A program made the translations under genes and the position numbers. 64,000 bases of DNA, from positions 119,796 to 183,795 of the forward strand of contig NZ_KZ819080.1 in NCBI RefSeq assembly GCF_003115855.1, written 5' to 3'. The notes beneath the pieces were generated by a model. The model worked only from the letters and a program-made list of their open reading frames with translations, was not told the origin of the DNA and searched no databases. Source of the DNA: Brenneria corticis (GTDB taxonomy: Bacteria > Pseudomonadota > Gammaproteobacteria > Enterobacterales > Enterobacteriaceae). This document shows positions 34,216 to 43,528 of this stretch, piece by piece. How positions within the stretch are numbered: position 1 is the stretch's first letter; the number at the start of each line of letters is the position of its first letter.

Positions 34216-34237
34216 CGCGGGGCCGCGTGGTTGATGC

Positions 34238-34276
34238 CCTGATTTATACCGTGAATCAGGCGGCCGTTTTGCCGCC
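34238..34276. terminator. Possible terminator between convergent citrate synthase paralogue and poxB
   Basis: Two small hairpins adjoin: CCTGATT/AATCAGG and GGCGGC/GCCGCC around CGTTTT. No good T tract follows either stem, so this is tentative. Confidence 0.3.
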
Positions 34277-34285
34277 GGGGCGGTG

Positions 34286-36007
34286 TTAACGCAGCCAGTT
34301 GGTTTTCGCCAGCTCAAGCACTTCATCGCCGCGTCCGTTGATAATGGCGCGCAGCATGTAAAGGCTAAAGCCCTTTGCCTGATCCAGCTTGATCTGCGGC
34401 GGCATCGCCAGCTCTTCGGTGGCGGTGATGACGTCGAGCAGCACCGGGCCGTCGAAGGCAAAGGCCTCTTCCAGGGCGGCGTCCAGCTCAGAGGCTTTTT
34501 CCACCCGGATGCCTTTCACGCCGCAGGCGTTGGCGATAGCGGCAAAGTCAGGATTTTTCAACTCGGTGCCGTCCGTCAGATAGCCGCCGGCCTTCATCTC
34601 CATGGCGACAAAGCCCAGCACGCTGTTGTTAAACACCACGATTTTCACCGGCAGCTTGAGCTGGGCGACCGACAGGAAATCGCCCATCAGCATGCTGAAC
34701 CCGCCGTCGCCGCTCAGCGAAATAACCTGGCGCTGGCGATCGATCGCCTGCGCTCCCAGCGCCTGCGGCATGGCGTTGGCCATTGAACCGTGGCTGAACG
34801 AGCCGATCAGGCGGCGTTTGCCGTTCATTTTCAGATAGCGTGCGGCCCATACGGTCGGCGTTCCCACGTCGCAGGTAAAGATCGCATCCTCGCTGGCGTA
34901 GCGGCTGATCTGCTGCGCCAGATACTGCGGGTGGATCGCCTGTTTATCATTGGCGGTCGCCAGATCGTCGAGCCCTTTACGCGCGTCGGCGTAGTGCTCT
35001 AATGCCTTGTCGAGGAATTTGCGGTCGGTTTTTTCCTCTAACTGCGGCAGTAGCGCGGTCAGCGTGGATTTGATATCCCCCATCAGCGCCATATCCACAT
35101 GGCAGTGCGAACCGAGGCTGCCGGGGTCGATATCGATCTGCACGATGGCGGCGTCGGCCGGGTAGAAGGCGCGGTAAGGGAACTGCGTGCCCAGCAGCAC
35201 CAGCGTATCGGCGTTCATCATTGCGTGGTAGCCGGATGAGAAGCCGATCAGGCCGGTCATGCCGACGCTGTACGGGTTGTCATATTCAATATGCTCTTTG
35301 CCGCGCAGCGCGTGGACCACCGGCGCTTTCAGCGCGGCGGCCAGTTGCACCACTTCATCATGGGCGCCCGCACAGCCGCTGCCGCACATCAGCGTAATGT
35401 TTTTGGCGTTATTCAGCAGGTCGGCCAGCTTGCGCATCTCGCGTTCGTTGGGCTGAACCAGGGGATGCTGCGGCGGATACCAGTCCGCCGTCGCCTCTTC
35501 CGGCGCGGGTTGTAGCGCGATATCGCCGGGCAGTACCACCACGGACACGCCGCGATTGAGAATCGCCTTGCGCATGGCGATGCCCAGCACCTGGGGGAGC
35601 TGTTCCGGATTGGAAACCAGCTCGCAGTAGTGGCTGCATTCGCGAAACAGTTCCTGCGGATGGGTTTCCTGGAAGTAGTTGCTGCCGATTTCACTGGAAG
35701 GAATATGCGCGGCGATGGCGAGCACCGGAACGTGATTGCGATGGCAATCAAACAGGCCGTTAATCAAATGCAGGTTTCCGGGGCCGCAGGAGCCGGCGCA
35801 AACCGCCAGCTCGCCGCTGATTTGCGCTTCGGCGCCGGCGGCGAATGCCGCCACCTCTTCATGACGCGTCGGCATCCATTCGATGGTGCCCATACGGTTC
35901 AGGCTATCGCTCAACCCGTTCAGCGAATCTCCGGTTACGCCCCAAATGCGTTTTACGCCGGCGCTTTCCAGGGTTTTTGCTACTAAAGCGGCCACGGACT
36001 GTTTCAT
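34286..36007 (-). CDS. poxB: Pyruvate dehydrogenase (quinone) / pyruvate oxidase PoxB
   Basis: This 573-residue flavoprotein decarboxylates pyruvate to acetate and CO2 and reduces ubiquinone at the membrane. It matches E. coli PoxB (572): GVTGDSLNGLSDSLNRMG, AGSCGPGNLHLINGLFDCHRN, the thiamine-diphosphate motif SGDGGFSMLMGDFLS...NNSVLGFV, and the C-terminal membrane-activated tail ending ELAKTNWLR. The start has AAAGGAG seven to eight bases upstream; the open frame further upstream is unsupported. It lies downstream of the metQNI-like genes on the same strand with 145 bp between. Confidence 0.96.
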   Translation of the reverse strand: MKQSVAALVAKTLESAGVKRIWGVTGDSLNGLSDSLNRMGTIEWMPTRHEEVAAFAAGAEAQISGELAVCAGSCGPGNLHLINGLFDCHRNHVPVLAIAAHIPSSEIGSNYFQETHPQELFRECSHYCELVSNPEQLPQVLGIAMRKAILNRGVSVVVLPGDIALQPAPEEATADWYPPQHPLVQPNEREMRKLADLLNNAKNITLMCGSGCAGAHDEVVQLAAALKAPVVHALRGKEHIEYDNPYSVGMTGLIGFSSGYHAMMNADTLVLLGTQFPYRAFYPADAAIVQIDIDPGSLGSHCHVDMALMGDIKSTLTALLPQLEEKTDRKFLDKALEHYADARKGLDDLATANDKQAIHPQYLAQQISRYASEDAIFTCDVGTPTVWAARYLKMNGKRRLIGSFSHGSMANAMPQALGAQAIDRQRQVISLSGDGGFSMLMGDFLSVAQLKLPVKIVVFNNSVLGFVAMEMKAGGYLTDGTELKNPDFAAIANACGVKGIRVEKASELDAALEEAFAFDGPVLLDVITATEELAMPPQIKLDQAKGFSLYMLRAIINGRGDEVLELAKTNWLR

Positions 36008-36152
36008 ACTTTTTCGCTCCTTTCTGATTACCACACAGAAAAAAGCATACATGCATTAAGCCAAATGGGTCCGGTATAAGAGCGGCTAAATTGTGAACTG
36101 ATGTTGTTATGGGCGGGATACCCCGGCCAGACTCAAGGTGATAACCCGTCGG

Positions 36153-36812
36153 CTATTCGCGACGGATCCGGCGGGCGATATGGTTTCCCAGCGATTGCAA
36201 CAGCTGTACCAGCGCGATCAGCACCAGCGCGGTGGTGACGGTGGCGAAGGTGTCGAAACGCTGATAGCCGTAGGTGATCGCCAGATCGCCGATTCCGCCG
36301 CCGCCGACGGTGCCGGCCATGGCCGTCGCGCCAATCAGGCCGATGGTGGCGGTGGTCAGGGCTAAAATCAGCGACGACAGCGCCTCGGGCAGCATAAAGT
36401 GCCAGATGGTCTGCAACGGCGTGGCGCCCATCGCCTTGGCCGCCTCGATAATGCCTTCGTCCACCTCCAGCAGCGAGTTTTCCACCAGGCGGGAGATATA
36501 GGGGGCGATAAAGATAATCAGCGGCACGATGGCCCCCGGCGTGCCTATGGTGGTGTTCACGATCAGCCGGGTCAGCGGCAGAATGGCGATCAGCAGGATA
36601 ATGAACGGCAGCGAGCGGATAATATTCACCAGCGGGTTCAGTATGCGGTACAGCGCGGCGCTTTGCAGCAGCCCGCCGGGGCGGGTGACGACCAGCAGAA
36701 TGCCGAGCGGGACGCCGAGCAGCGAGCCGAGCGCCAGGGAGACGCTGACCATGATCAGCGTATCGTGCAGGGCGAGAAGGAATTGATCGGCGGTTATCGC
36801 GGTTTCAAACAT
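36153..36812 (-). CDS. MetI-like ABC transporter permease
   Basis: This 219-residue permease is of the methionine-uptake type with about five transmembrane segments. The MetI-typical NIIRSLPFIILLIAILPLTRLIVNTTIGTPGAIVPL and the EAA-loop EAAKAMGATPLQTIWHFMLPEALSSLI are clear. It starts 2 bp after the ATPase gene. It is third in a Q-N-I order, unlike E. coli metNIQ, which suggests a separate paralogous system. Substrate not proven. Confidence 0.85.
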   Translation of the reverse strand: MFETAITADQFLLALHDTLIMVSVSLALGSLLGVPLGILLVVTRPGGLLQSAALYRILNPLVNIIRSLPFIILLIAILPLTRLIVNTTIGTPGAIVPLIIFIAPYISRLVENSLLEVDEGIIEAAKAMGATPLQTIWHFMLPEALSSLILALTTATIGLIGATAMAGTVGGGGIGDLAITYGYQRFDTFATVTTALVLIALVQLLQSLGNHIARRIRRE

Positions 36813-36814
36813 GG

Positions 36815-37825
36815 CTACGGCTCCTGAATAATCACGCCGGCGGCGGCAAGATAAGCCATGGTTTGGGTTATCTGCGCATCATCGCCGTTTAACAGCACCA
36901 TCATAAAGCCGAGCGTGGTGTCCTGAACTTCGGACATGCTGGCAAACAGAATAGTGATCTCCACATCGTATTTTTTGATGGCGTTGCAGATCACCGGCCG
37001 GCCGGCGGAGAGCCCGACAAATTCAAGACGCAGCAGCTTGCCGCTTTCTGCATGCAGGGTCTGCGCCAGGCTGTCCGGCAGACGATCCTGAATTACCGTG
37101 CGGACAAAATTGACCGTGGCGGGGTGGGCGGGACGGCCGAATACCTCAATCACCGCACCCTGTTCAATCACCCGGCCTTGCTCCATCACCGCGACTTTGT
37201 TGCAGATCTTTTGGATCACCGACATTTCATGGGTGATCAGCACCACCGTAATGTTGTATTCGCGGTTAATGCGTTTCAACAGCAGCAGGATCTGAATGGT
37301 GGTTTGCGGATCAAGCGCCGACGTGGCCTCGTCGCACAGCAGAATCGACGGGTTCATCGCCAGCGCGCGCGCGATGCCGACGCGCTGTTTCTGACCGCCG
37401 GACAGCTCGTTCGGATAGCTGCGGGAGCGATCGCCCAGACCGACATAGTCCAGCAGTTCGGCCACCCGCTGGCGGATATATGTCTTACTCTTGCCCGCCA
37501 GCACCAGCGGCATCGCCACGTTGTGAAATACGGTTTTCGACCTCAGCAAACTGAAGTGCTGAAAGATCATGCCGATATCCCTTTTCAGGGTGCTTAACTG
37601 ACGCTGACGCAGGGTATTCAGCGACACGTCGTTAATCAGCACCTCGCCCGCGGTGGGCGTTTCCAGTCCGTTGATCATGCGCAGCAGGGTGCTTTTCCCC
37701 GCGCCGCTATAGCCGATAATGCCGAAAATATCCCCTTTTTCTATCCGTAAATGAATATCCTGCAACGCGGTTACGCCGCTGCCGTTGCGCTGAAAAGTTT
37801 TACTTACGTTTCTCAGCTCAATCAT
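36815..37825 (-). CDS. MetN-like ABC transporter ATPase with C-terminal regulatory domain
   Basis: This 336-residue ATPase has Walker A IIGYSGAGKSTLLR, signature LSGGQKQRVGIARALAM, Walker B ILLCDEATSALDPQTT and the switch His in VLITHEMSV. After about residue 255 a NIL-type domain resembles the methionine-binding regulatory domain of MetN (ITILFASMSEVQDTTLGFMMVLLNGDD). It energises the MetI-like permease for uptake of methionine or a related compound. 30 bp separate it from the binding-protein gene upstream. Confidence 0.88.
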   Translation of the reverse strand: MIELRNVSKTFQRNGSGVTALQDIHLRIEKGDIFGIIGYSGAGKSTLLRMINGLETPTAGEVLINDVSLNTLRQRQLSTLKRDIGMIFQHFSLLRSKTVFHNVAMPLVLAGKSKTYIRQRVAELLDYVGLGDRSRSYPNELSGGQKQRVGIARALAMNPSILLCDEATSALDPQTTIQILLLLKRINREYNITVVLITHEMSVIQKICNKVAVMEQGRVIEQGAVIEVFGRPAHPATVNFVRTVIQDRLPDSLAQTLHAESGKLLRLEFVGLSAGRPVICNAIKKYDVEITILFASMSEVQDTTLGFMMVLLNGDDAQITQTMAYLAAAGVIIQEP

Positions 37826-37855
37826 TATTTTTTACTCATTCGTTTCCGCTGCCGG

Positions 37856-38671
37856 TTATTTCAAATAATCAGGCAACAGATAACCTTCATACTGCGGATG
37901 GCTTTGGATATAGTTTTTAAATTCCGCCGAGTGATAACCGGCGATAATATCCTTGGCAAACTGCGCGTCTTTATTTTTCCCGGCGACGGTGACGACATTA
38001 ATAAAGCCCTGGGTCGGATTCTCCAGCTGCAGGGCGGAATTAAGCTTGAGTCCGCTTGAAACGGCGAAATTCCCCTGAATGGCGCCGTAGTCGACGTCCG
38101 GCAATGCCCGCACCTGTTGGGCATTATCCAGCTCTTTTAATACGATCTTGTAGGGGTTCTCGATAATATGCTTCTGCGAAAATGTCGCCGGCTCGGCATT
38201 GTCCGCAATTTTTATCCAGCCTAAATCCTGCAGCAACAGCGCCGCCCGATATTCGTTGGAGGGCTGGTTGGGAACGGAGATAACCGTGCCGGGCCGCGGT
38301 TTGTCGGCATGTTTATGCTTTTGCGAATAGAGGCCCATAGGCGGCGTCGGCACCTGTACAATCCCGACATTATTAATTCCCAATCGCACGTTGACCGACT
38401 CAAGGTATACCGGATGCTGCATAACGTTGGCGTCGATATCACCGGTATTGACGGCGTGATTAACCTGAATGCCGTCGCTGAAATCAACGTATTCGATGTT
38501 ATATCCTTTTTGCTGCAGATAAGGCGCCACGCCCTCGGCGAACTGCTCTTTATAAGGACCGGGATTAAAGCCCAGCTTCAGCGTTTTTTTATCGCCTTCC
38601 GCCCCGTGCGCGCTAAGGGTGCTCATCAATGCCACGGCGGAAAAAAAGCCGGTGAAAAGGCGCCATTTCAT
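37856..38671 (-). CDS. MetQ/NlpA-family substrate-binding protein lacking a lipobox
   Basis: This 271-residue binding protein has a signal peptide (about residues 1-23) and a mature start TLKLGFNPGPYKEQF. The family motifs DFSDGIQVNHAVNTGDIDANVMQH and PNQPSNEYRAALLLQDLGWI are present. Canonical MetQ is a lipoprotein, but no Cys lies at the signal-peptide end (STLSAHGAEG), so this one should be freely periplasmic. Leading gene of the Q-N-I operon. The substrate may be D/L-methionine, another sulfur compound or something different. Confidence 0.85.
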   Translation of the reverse strand: MKWRLFTGFFSAVALMSTLSAHGAEGDKKTLKLGFNPGPYKEQFAEGVAPYLQQKGYNIEYVDFSDGIQVNHAVNTGDIDANVMQHPVYLESVNVRLGINNVGIVQVPTPPMGLYSQKHKHADKPRPGTVISVPNQPSNEYRAALLLQDLGWIKIADNAEPATFSQKHIIENPYKIVLKELDNAQQVRALPDVDYGAIQGNFAVSSGLKLNSALQLENPTQGFINVVTVAGKNKDAQFAKDIIAGYHSAEFKNYIQSHPQYEGYLLPDYLK

Positions 38672-38822
38672 GTTAATTTCCTTATGAAGTAACCAGATAA
38701 CAACTATCGCGGTAATAACGGTTTTGCTGATTCAAACACGCGGAAATTTAATGGCAAACCATGAATTTGGCGTTTGCTTATCTATTTTTTAGCATTGCCG
38801 GCGGCGCGGCAAAGGGGCTTGA

Positions 38823-40535
38823 TTATCGTTCCGCTGCAATAAACGGCGCAATATAACGCTGATGCCGGGAAGGCTTTAGCCGCTGCAGATCCACCAGAAC
38901 CAGCCCGTCGACACAGTTGTTGAAATCGGGATCGATGCCGAAGTCGATAAACTGTACGCCCCCGGGTTCGCAGATCTCCGAATATTGTTTATACAGCGTG
39001 GGGATGGCGCACCCCATATTGCCGAGCATGCTTTTCAGCAGGGTCAGATCCCGCTGGTAGTCGGTGCCTGAAAACTGTTGCAGCACGCCGGGCAGGGAAG
39101 CCGGATAGGGACGCCGCGACTGCGCCAGCGGTTGGCTGGGAGCGAAATGCAGCCGGTAAAAGGCCACCAGCAAATCTCGCGCCGTGGGCGGCAAACTGCC
39201 GGACAGCGACACCGGGCCGAACAGGTAGCGGCATTGCGGATAGCGCGCCAGATAGGCGCCGATCCCCAGCCAGAGATAGTCCAGCCCGCGTTTGCCCCAG
39301 TATTTGGGCTGGATGAAACTGCGCCCCAGTTCCAGACCGGACGCCAGTATCGGATTCATCTCTTCGCCGTAATGGAACAGGCTGTGGCTGTACAGGCCGT
39401 TTTTGCCTTTTTGCGCTATCTGCCGGGCGGTGGGAATAAAACGATAGGCGCCGACAATCTCCAGATCGCTCTCATCCCACAGAATAAGATGCAGGTAATC
39501 GTCGTCGTAGCCGTCCAGATCGCGGCGCTGGCCCGAGCCTTCTCCCACCGCGCGGAAGGCGATTTCCCGCAGGCGTCCCAGTTCGCGCAGGATCGGGACA
39601 TAGTCTTCCTCGCCGCGTCGATACAGGTAGACTGTCTTACCGTCCGGCGTGGCGCCCAGCGTTTCGCAAGCGGCCAGCGCGTGTTTCAGCAACGCGCGGT
39701 CTTCGCCCAGCGCAATCGGCTTCTCCGCCGGAAAACAGCCGGGTTTGCCCTGTCCCAGGCGGTAAACGTGGCGTCTGAAGCGGGCGGCCAGATCGTCGGC
39801 GTTCCACTCTCCCTGGCTCCAGGAGGCATAGGGAATGCGGGCGCCGATGCGGATTTTCAGCGAGTGATCCCGCTGGCGAAACATTTCCCTGACCAGCAGC
39901 AGGGTGGAGAGCGGGCGGTACATCAGCGAGGAAAGATAAAACAGACCGCTGTTGCGTCCGCTGATATGTATCGGCACCACCGGCGCCCGGGCTTTGCCCG
40001 CCATACGGATAAAACCGTTGTGCCAGTGGCCGTCGCGTATGCCCTGCAGGCTGATGCGGGACACTTCGCCCGCCGGAAAGACGATGATGGCGCCTTCGTT
40101 TGCCAGATGTTGCTGGATCGCGGCGATTTGTTGGCGTTTGGTGCGGTTAGTAAAGTTATCAACCGCAAAGAACAGATTTTTGAGCGGTTCGACGTAAGAC
40201 AGCAGCTGGCTGGCGACGATGCGCACATCCGGCCTGACGCCGGCCACCGTACGCAACAGCGCGAGGCCGTCCAGCGAGCCGATCGGGTGATTGGCGACCA
40301 GCACCACCGGTCCCCGGCTGGGGATATTTTCCACGTCGCCCTCGACCATTTCGCTGCTGAAGTTAAAGTAATCGAGGATTTGCTCCACCAGATCCAACCC
40401 TTTTAAATAGGGATAGCGTTGAGCAAATTGCTGAATTTTGTTTTCGAACAGCAGAGCGCGTAATAAGGTACGCTGCCAGGCCGGAGTGTGGCGATGAGGG
40501 GCAAGATCTTGCAATATGGCGTCTAAGCTAAACAT
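38823..40535 (-). CDS. Two-domain acyltransferase resembling ornithine-lipid synthase OlsF
   Basis: This 570-residue protein joins two acyltransferase domains. Residues about 60-270 are a PlsC/LPLAT domain with NHPIGSLDG (His83, Asp89) and FPAGEVSRISLQGIRDG. Residues about 320-540 are a GNAT-type domain like OlsB (LRELGRLREIAFRAVGEGSGQRRDLDGYDDDY, IVGAYRFIP, LELGRSFIQPKYWG). This order is that of OlsF, described in Serratia proteamaculans, whose C-terminal part N-acylates ornithine and N-terminal part O-acylates the product. The protein is therefore a candidate maker of phosphorus-free ornithine lipids; a hemolysin-like acyltransferase label is also common. It is divergent from greB. GGAG precedes the ATG. 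Confidence 0.78.
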   Translation of the reverse strand: MFSLDAILQDLAPHRHTPAWQRTLLRALLFENKIQQFAQRYPYLKGLDLVEQILDYFNFSSEMVEGDVENIPSRGPVVLVANHPIGSLDGLALLRTVAGVRPDVRIVASQLLSYVEPLKNLFFAVDNFTNRTKRQQIAAIQQHLANEGAIIVFPAGEVSRISLQGIRDGHWHNGFIRMAGKARAPVVPIHISGRNSGLFYLSSLMYRPLSTLLLVREMFRQRDHSLKIRIGARIPYASWSQGEWNADDLAARFRRHVYRLGQGKPGCFPAEKPIALGEDRALLKHALAACETLGATPDGKTVYLYRRGEEDYVPILRELGRLREIAFRAVGEGSGQRRDLDGYDDDYLHLILWDESDLEIVGAYRFIPTARQIAQKGKNGLYSHSLFHYGEEMNPILASGLELGRSFIQPKYWGKRGLDYLWLGIGAYLARYPQCRYLFGPVSLSGSLPPTARDLLVAFYRLHFAPSQPLAQSRRPYPASLPGVLQQFSGTDYQRDLTLLKSMLGNMGCAIPTLYKQYSEICEPGGVQFIDFGIDPDFNNCVDGLVLVDLQRLKPSRHQRYIAPFIAAER

Positions 40536-40678
40536 AAACCGTTCTCCATAGCTCTCTCGAGGCTCAAAGTACGGGATGGAAATGACACATTTATGTCCGT
40601 TGCCAGATTATTAATCAGAATTATAAAATTGCGTAATAAAGAGTCGGCTAACGGTGAATGCCGGGCGAGGTGACAGAC

Positions 40679-41158
40679 GTGAAAACCAACCTGATAACCC
40701 GGGAGGGTTACAACAAACTGCGTGAAGAGCACGACCATCTGTGGAACGTGAAGCGGCCGGAGATAACGAAAATCGTCTCCTGGGCGGCCAGCCTGGGCGA
40801 TCGTTCCGAGAACGCGGACTACACTTACAACAAACGTTTGCTGCGCCAGATCGATCGCCGCTTGCGCTACCTGCGAAAATGCCTGACGGAGCTGAAGATC
40901 GTCGATTATTCGCCGCAGCAGGATGGCAAGGTGTTTTTCGGCGCCTGGGTGGAGATCGAAAACCAGGAGGGCGAGGTAAAACGTTTTCGTATTGTCGGAC
41001 CGGATGAGATCTACGGCGAGAATAAAGAGTATATCTCGATCGACTCTCCCATGGCGCGCGCGCTGCTGAAGAAGGAGGCCGACGACGAGTTTACCGTCAA
41101 TACCCCGCACGGTCCGCGCATGTGGTTTATCAATACCATCGAATATGTAAAACCGTAA
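40679..41158 (+). CDS. greB: Transcript cleavage factor GreB
   Basis: This 159-residue factor inserts its N-terminal coiled coil into the RNA polymerase secondary channel and stimulates cleavage of backtracked RNA. The acidic tip WAASLGDRSENADYTYNKR and the C-terminal FKBP-like domain (YISIDSPMARALLKKE) are intact. The GTG at 40679 is the likely start, with GAGG eight bases upstream and product (M)KTNLITREGYNKL like E. coli; an ATG at 40658 would add seven unmatched residues. In E. coli greB is divergent from ompR; here both point the same way. Confidence 0.94.
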   Translation: MKTNLITREGYNKLREEHDHLWNVKRPEITKIVSWAASLGDRSENADYTYNKRLLRQIDRRLRYLRKCLTELKIVDYSPQQDGKVFFGAWVEIENQEGEVKRFRIVGPDEIYGENKEYISIDSPMARALLKKEADDEFTVNTPHGPRMWFINTIEYVKP

Positions 41159-41425
41159 CGCGGCGAGCGCGCCGCCGGGCTTTCACCCCCTCTCCAATTG
41201 TTTAAAGAATGAAGTCTGTGACTTTTTATTGGCTAACGGGTCTTTATAATCCACTACAAGGCGCGGATTTCGCCGCCGACGATGAAAGGAAATGGTTGAT
41301 TAAACGTGGTTTAATATGCTTTGTAACAATTTTGCCTGAAATATACACCAGAAACGGCTGTCAGTAATTCGTATGTTTCTGAACAATAGCGGCATCGGCG
41401 GCAATCACGCCTTTGGAGAAAGAGA
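41159..41425 (+). promoter_or_regulatory. ompR-envZ upstream region
   Basis: This 267-bp region should carry the ompB promoters. A perfect TATAAT lies at 41245-41250, about 175 bp before ompR, with only a weak -35. GGAG is present just before the ompR ATG. CRP and IHF control of this region in E. coli cannot be confirmed by eye here. Confidence 0.4.
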
Positions 41426-42145
41426 ATGCAAGAGAATTATAAAATTCTGGTTGTGGATGACGACATGCGTTTGCGCGCGCTGCTGGAGCGTTATCTGACC
41501 GAGCAGGGCTTTCAGGTACGCAGCGTCGCCAATGCTGAACAGATGGATCGCCTGCTGACCCGCGAGTCGTTTCACCTGATGGTGCTGGATCTGATGTTGC
41601 CGGGGGAGGACGGCCTGTCTATCTGCCGCCGTTTACGCAGCCAGAGCAACCCGATGCCGATCATCATGGTGACGGCGAAAGGGGAAGAGGTTGACCGTAT
41701 CGTCGGTCTGGAAATCGGCGCCGACGACTATATACCCAAGCCGTTCAACCCCCGCGAGCTGCTGGCCCGCATTCGCGCGGTGCTGCGTCGTCAGGCCAAT
41801 GAGTTGCCGGGGGCGCCGTCGCAGGAAGAGGCGATTATCGCTTTTGGCAAATTCAAGCTGAATCTGGGCACGCGCGAAATGTTTCGCGATGACGAACCGA
41901 TGCCGTTAACCAGCGGCGAGTTTGCGGTGCTTAAAGCGCTGGTCAGCCATCCGCGCGAACCGCTGTCGCGCGACAAACTGATGAATCTGGCGCGCGGTCG
42001 CGAATACAGCGCCATGGAGCGTTCCATCGACGTGCAGATTTCCCGTCTGCGGCGCATGGTGGAGGAAGATCCGGCGCATCCGCGCTATATCCAAACGGTT
42101 TGGGGCCTGGGCTACGTCTTTGTACCGGACGGCAGTAAGGCATGA
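41426..42145 (+). CDS. ompR: Osmolarity response regulator OmpR
   Basis: This 239-residue response regulator is nearly identical to E. coli OmpR. The receiver domain has acidic residues VDDDMRLR and the phosphorylated Asp55 in LMVLDLMLPGEDG. The winged-helix DNA-binding domain includes LTSGEFAVLKALVSHPREPLSRDKLM and GREYSAMERSIDVQISRLRRMVE. It controls porin and other envelope genes. Its stop overlaps the envZ start by 4 bp. Confidence 0.98.
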   Translation: MQENYKILVVDDDMRLRALLERYLTEQGFQVRSVANAEQMDRLLTRESFHLMVLDLMLPGEDGLSICRRLRSQSNPMPIIMVTAKGEEVDRIVGLEIGADDYIPKPFNPRELLARIRAVLRRQANELPGAPSQEEAIIAFGKFKLNLGTREMFRDDEPMPLTSGEFAVLKALVSHPREPLSRDKLMNLARGREYSAMERSIDVQISRLRRMVEEDPAHPRYIQTVWGLGYVFVPDGSKA

Positions 42146-43503
42146 TCCGCTGGCGCTTTTCTCCACGCAGCTCGTTCGCCCGAACGCTGCTGCTGATTGT
42201 CACGCTATTGTTCGTCAGCCTGGTCACCACCTATCTGGTGGTGCTCAACTTCGCTATTTTACCGAGTCTGCAGCAGTTCAATAAGGTGCTGGCCTACGAG
42301 GTGAGAATGCTGATGACCGACAGCCTGCAACTGGAGGATGGCTCCACGCTTGAAGTGCCGCCGGCGTTCCGGCGCGAGATTTACCGCGAGCTGGGTATCT
42401 CGTTATATACCAATGAGGCGGCGGAGGAGAGCGGCCTGCGCTGGGCTCAGCACTATAAATTTCTCAGCCAGCAGATGGCGCAGCAGCTGGGCGGCCCGAC
42501 GGATGTGCGGGTCGAAGTGAGCAAGAATACCCCGGTGGTATGGCTGAAAACCTGGCTGTCGCCGGATATCTGGGTGCGGGTGCCGCTGACCGAGATCCAT
42601 CAGGGGGATTTTTCTCCGCTGTTTCGTTATACGCTGGCGATCATGCTGCTGGTGATCGGCGGCGCCTGGCTGTTTATCCGGGTGCAGAATCGCCCGTTGG
42701 TTGAACTGGAACATGCCGCCTTGCAGGTGGGGAAGGGGATTATTCCGCCGCCGCTGCGCGAGTACGGCGCCTCGGAGGTGCGCTCCGTCACCCGGGCGTT
42801 CAACCAGATGGCGTCCGGCGTGAAGCTGCTGGCTGACGATCGCACCCTGCTGATGGCGGGGGTCAGCCACGACCTGCGTACGCCGCTGACGCGCATTCGC
42901 CTGGCGACGGAAATGATGAGCAAGGAAGATGACTATCTGGCGGAGTCGATCAATAAGGATATTGAAGAGTGCAACGCGATTATCGAACAGTTTATCGACT
43001 ACCTGCGCACTGGGCAGGAAATGCAGACGGAAGTGGCCGACCTGAACGCCATTATGGGCGAAGTGGTGGCGGCGGAAAGCGGCTATGAGCGCCAGATCGA
43101 CAGCGATTTCGCCAGCGGCGAACTGCTGGTGCGCGTCAGCCCGTTATCCATCAAGCGCGCGGCGCTGAATCTGGTGGTGAACGCCGCCCGCTACGGCAAC
43201 GGCTGGATAAAGGTCAGTACCGGGCGCGAACTGCAGCGCGCCTGGTTTCAGGTGGAGGATGACGGCAGCGGCATCGAACCGGCGCTGCTGAAGCACCTTT
43301 TCCAGCCTTTTGTACGCGGCGACAGCGCGCGCAGCACCAGCGGCACCGGCCTTGGCCTGGCGATCGTCCAGCGCATTATCGATGCTCATGACGGGGTGCT
43401 GGATGTGGGCGTCAGCGAGCGCGGCGGGCTGTGCGTGCGGGCTTATCTGCCGCTGCCGTTCGATATCGCCGCGCCCGAGGGCGGGGCGGCAAAAGAGAGT
43501 TAA
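42142..43503 (+). CDS. envZ: Osmosensor histidine kinase EnvZ
   Basis: This 453-residue inner-membrane kinase has transmembrane segments near residues 15-38 and 160-180 around a periplasmic domain, then a HAMP domain, the dimerisation/phosphoacceptor helix AGVSHDLRTPLTRIRLATEMM (His near residue 243) and an ATPase domain (NLVVNAARYGNG, DDGSGIEP, GTGLGLAIVQRI). It phosphorylates and dephosphorylates OmpR. It ends just before an unusual repeat region. Confidence 0.97.
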   Translation: MIRWRFSPRSSFARTLLLIVTLLFVSLVTTYLVVLNFAILPSLQQFNKVLAYEVRMLMTDSLQLEDGSTLEVPPAFRREIYRELGISLYTNEAAEESGLRWAQHYKFLSQQMAQQLGGPTDVRVEVSKNTPVVWLKTWLSPDIWVRVPLTEIHQGDFSPLFRYTLAIMLLVIGGAWLFIRVQNRPLVELEHAALQVGKGIIPPPLREYGASEVRSVTRAFNQMASGVKLLADDRTLLMAGVSHDLRTPLTRIRLATEMMSKEDDYLAESINKDIEECNAIIEQFIDYLRTGQEMQTEVADLNAIMGEVVAAESGYERQIDSDFASGELLVRVSPLSIKRAALNLVVNAARYGNGWIKVSTGRELQRAWFQVEDDGSGIEPALLKHLFQPFVRGDSARSTSGTGLGLAIVQRIIDAHDGVLDVGVSERGGLCVRAYLPLPFDIAAPEGGAAKES

Positions 43504-43528
43504 AAGGCGTCTCTCCCATCGTTCCCGT

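Noticed and set aside
39078..40406. 442-codon open frame opposite the olsF-like gene
   Set aside because: Antisense shadow with no family features; the minus-strand product is clearly conserved.
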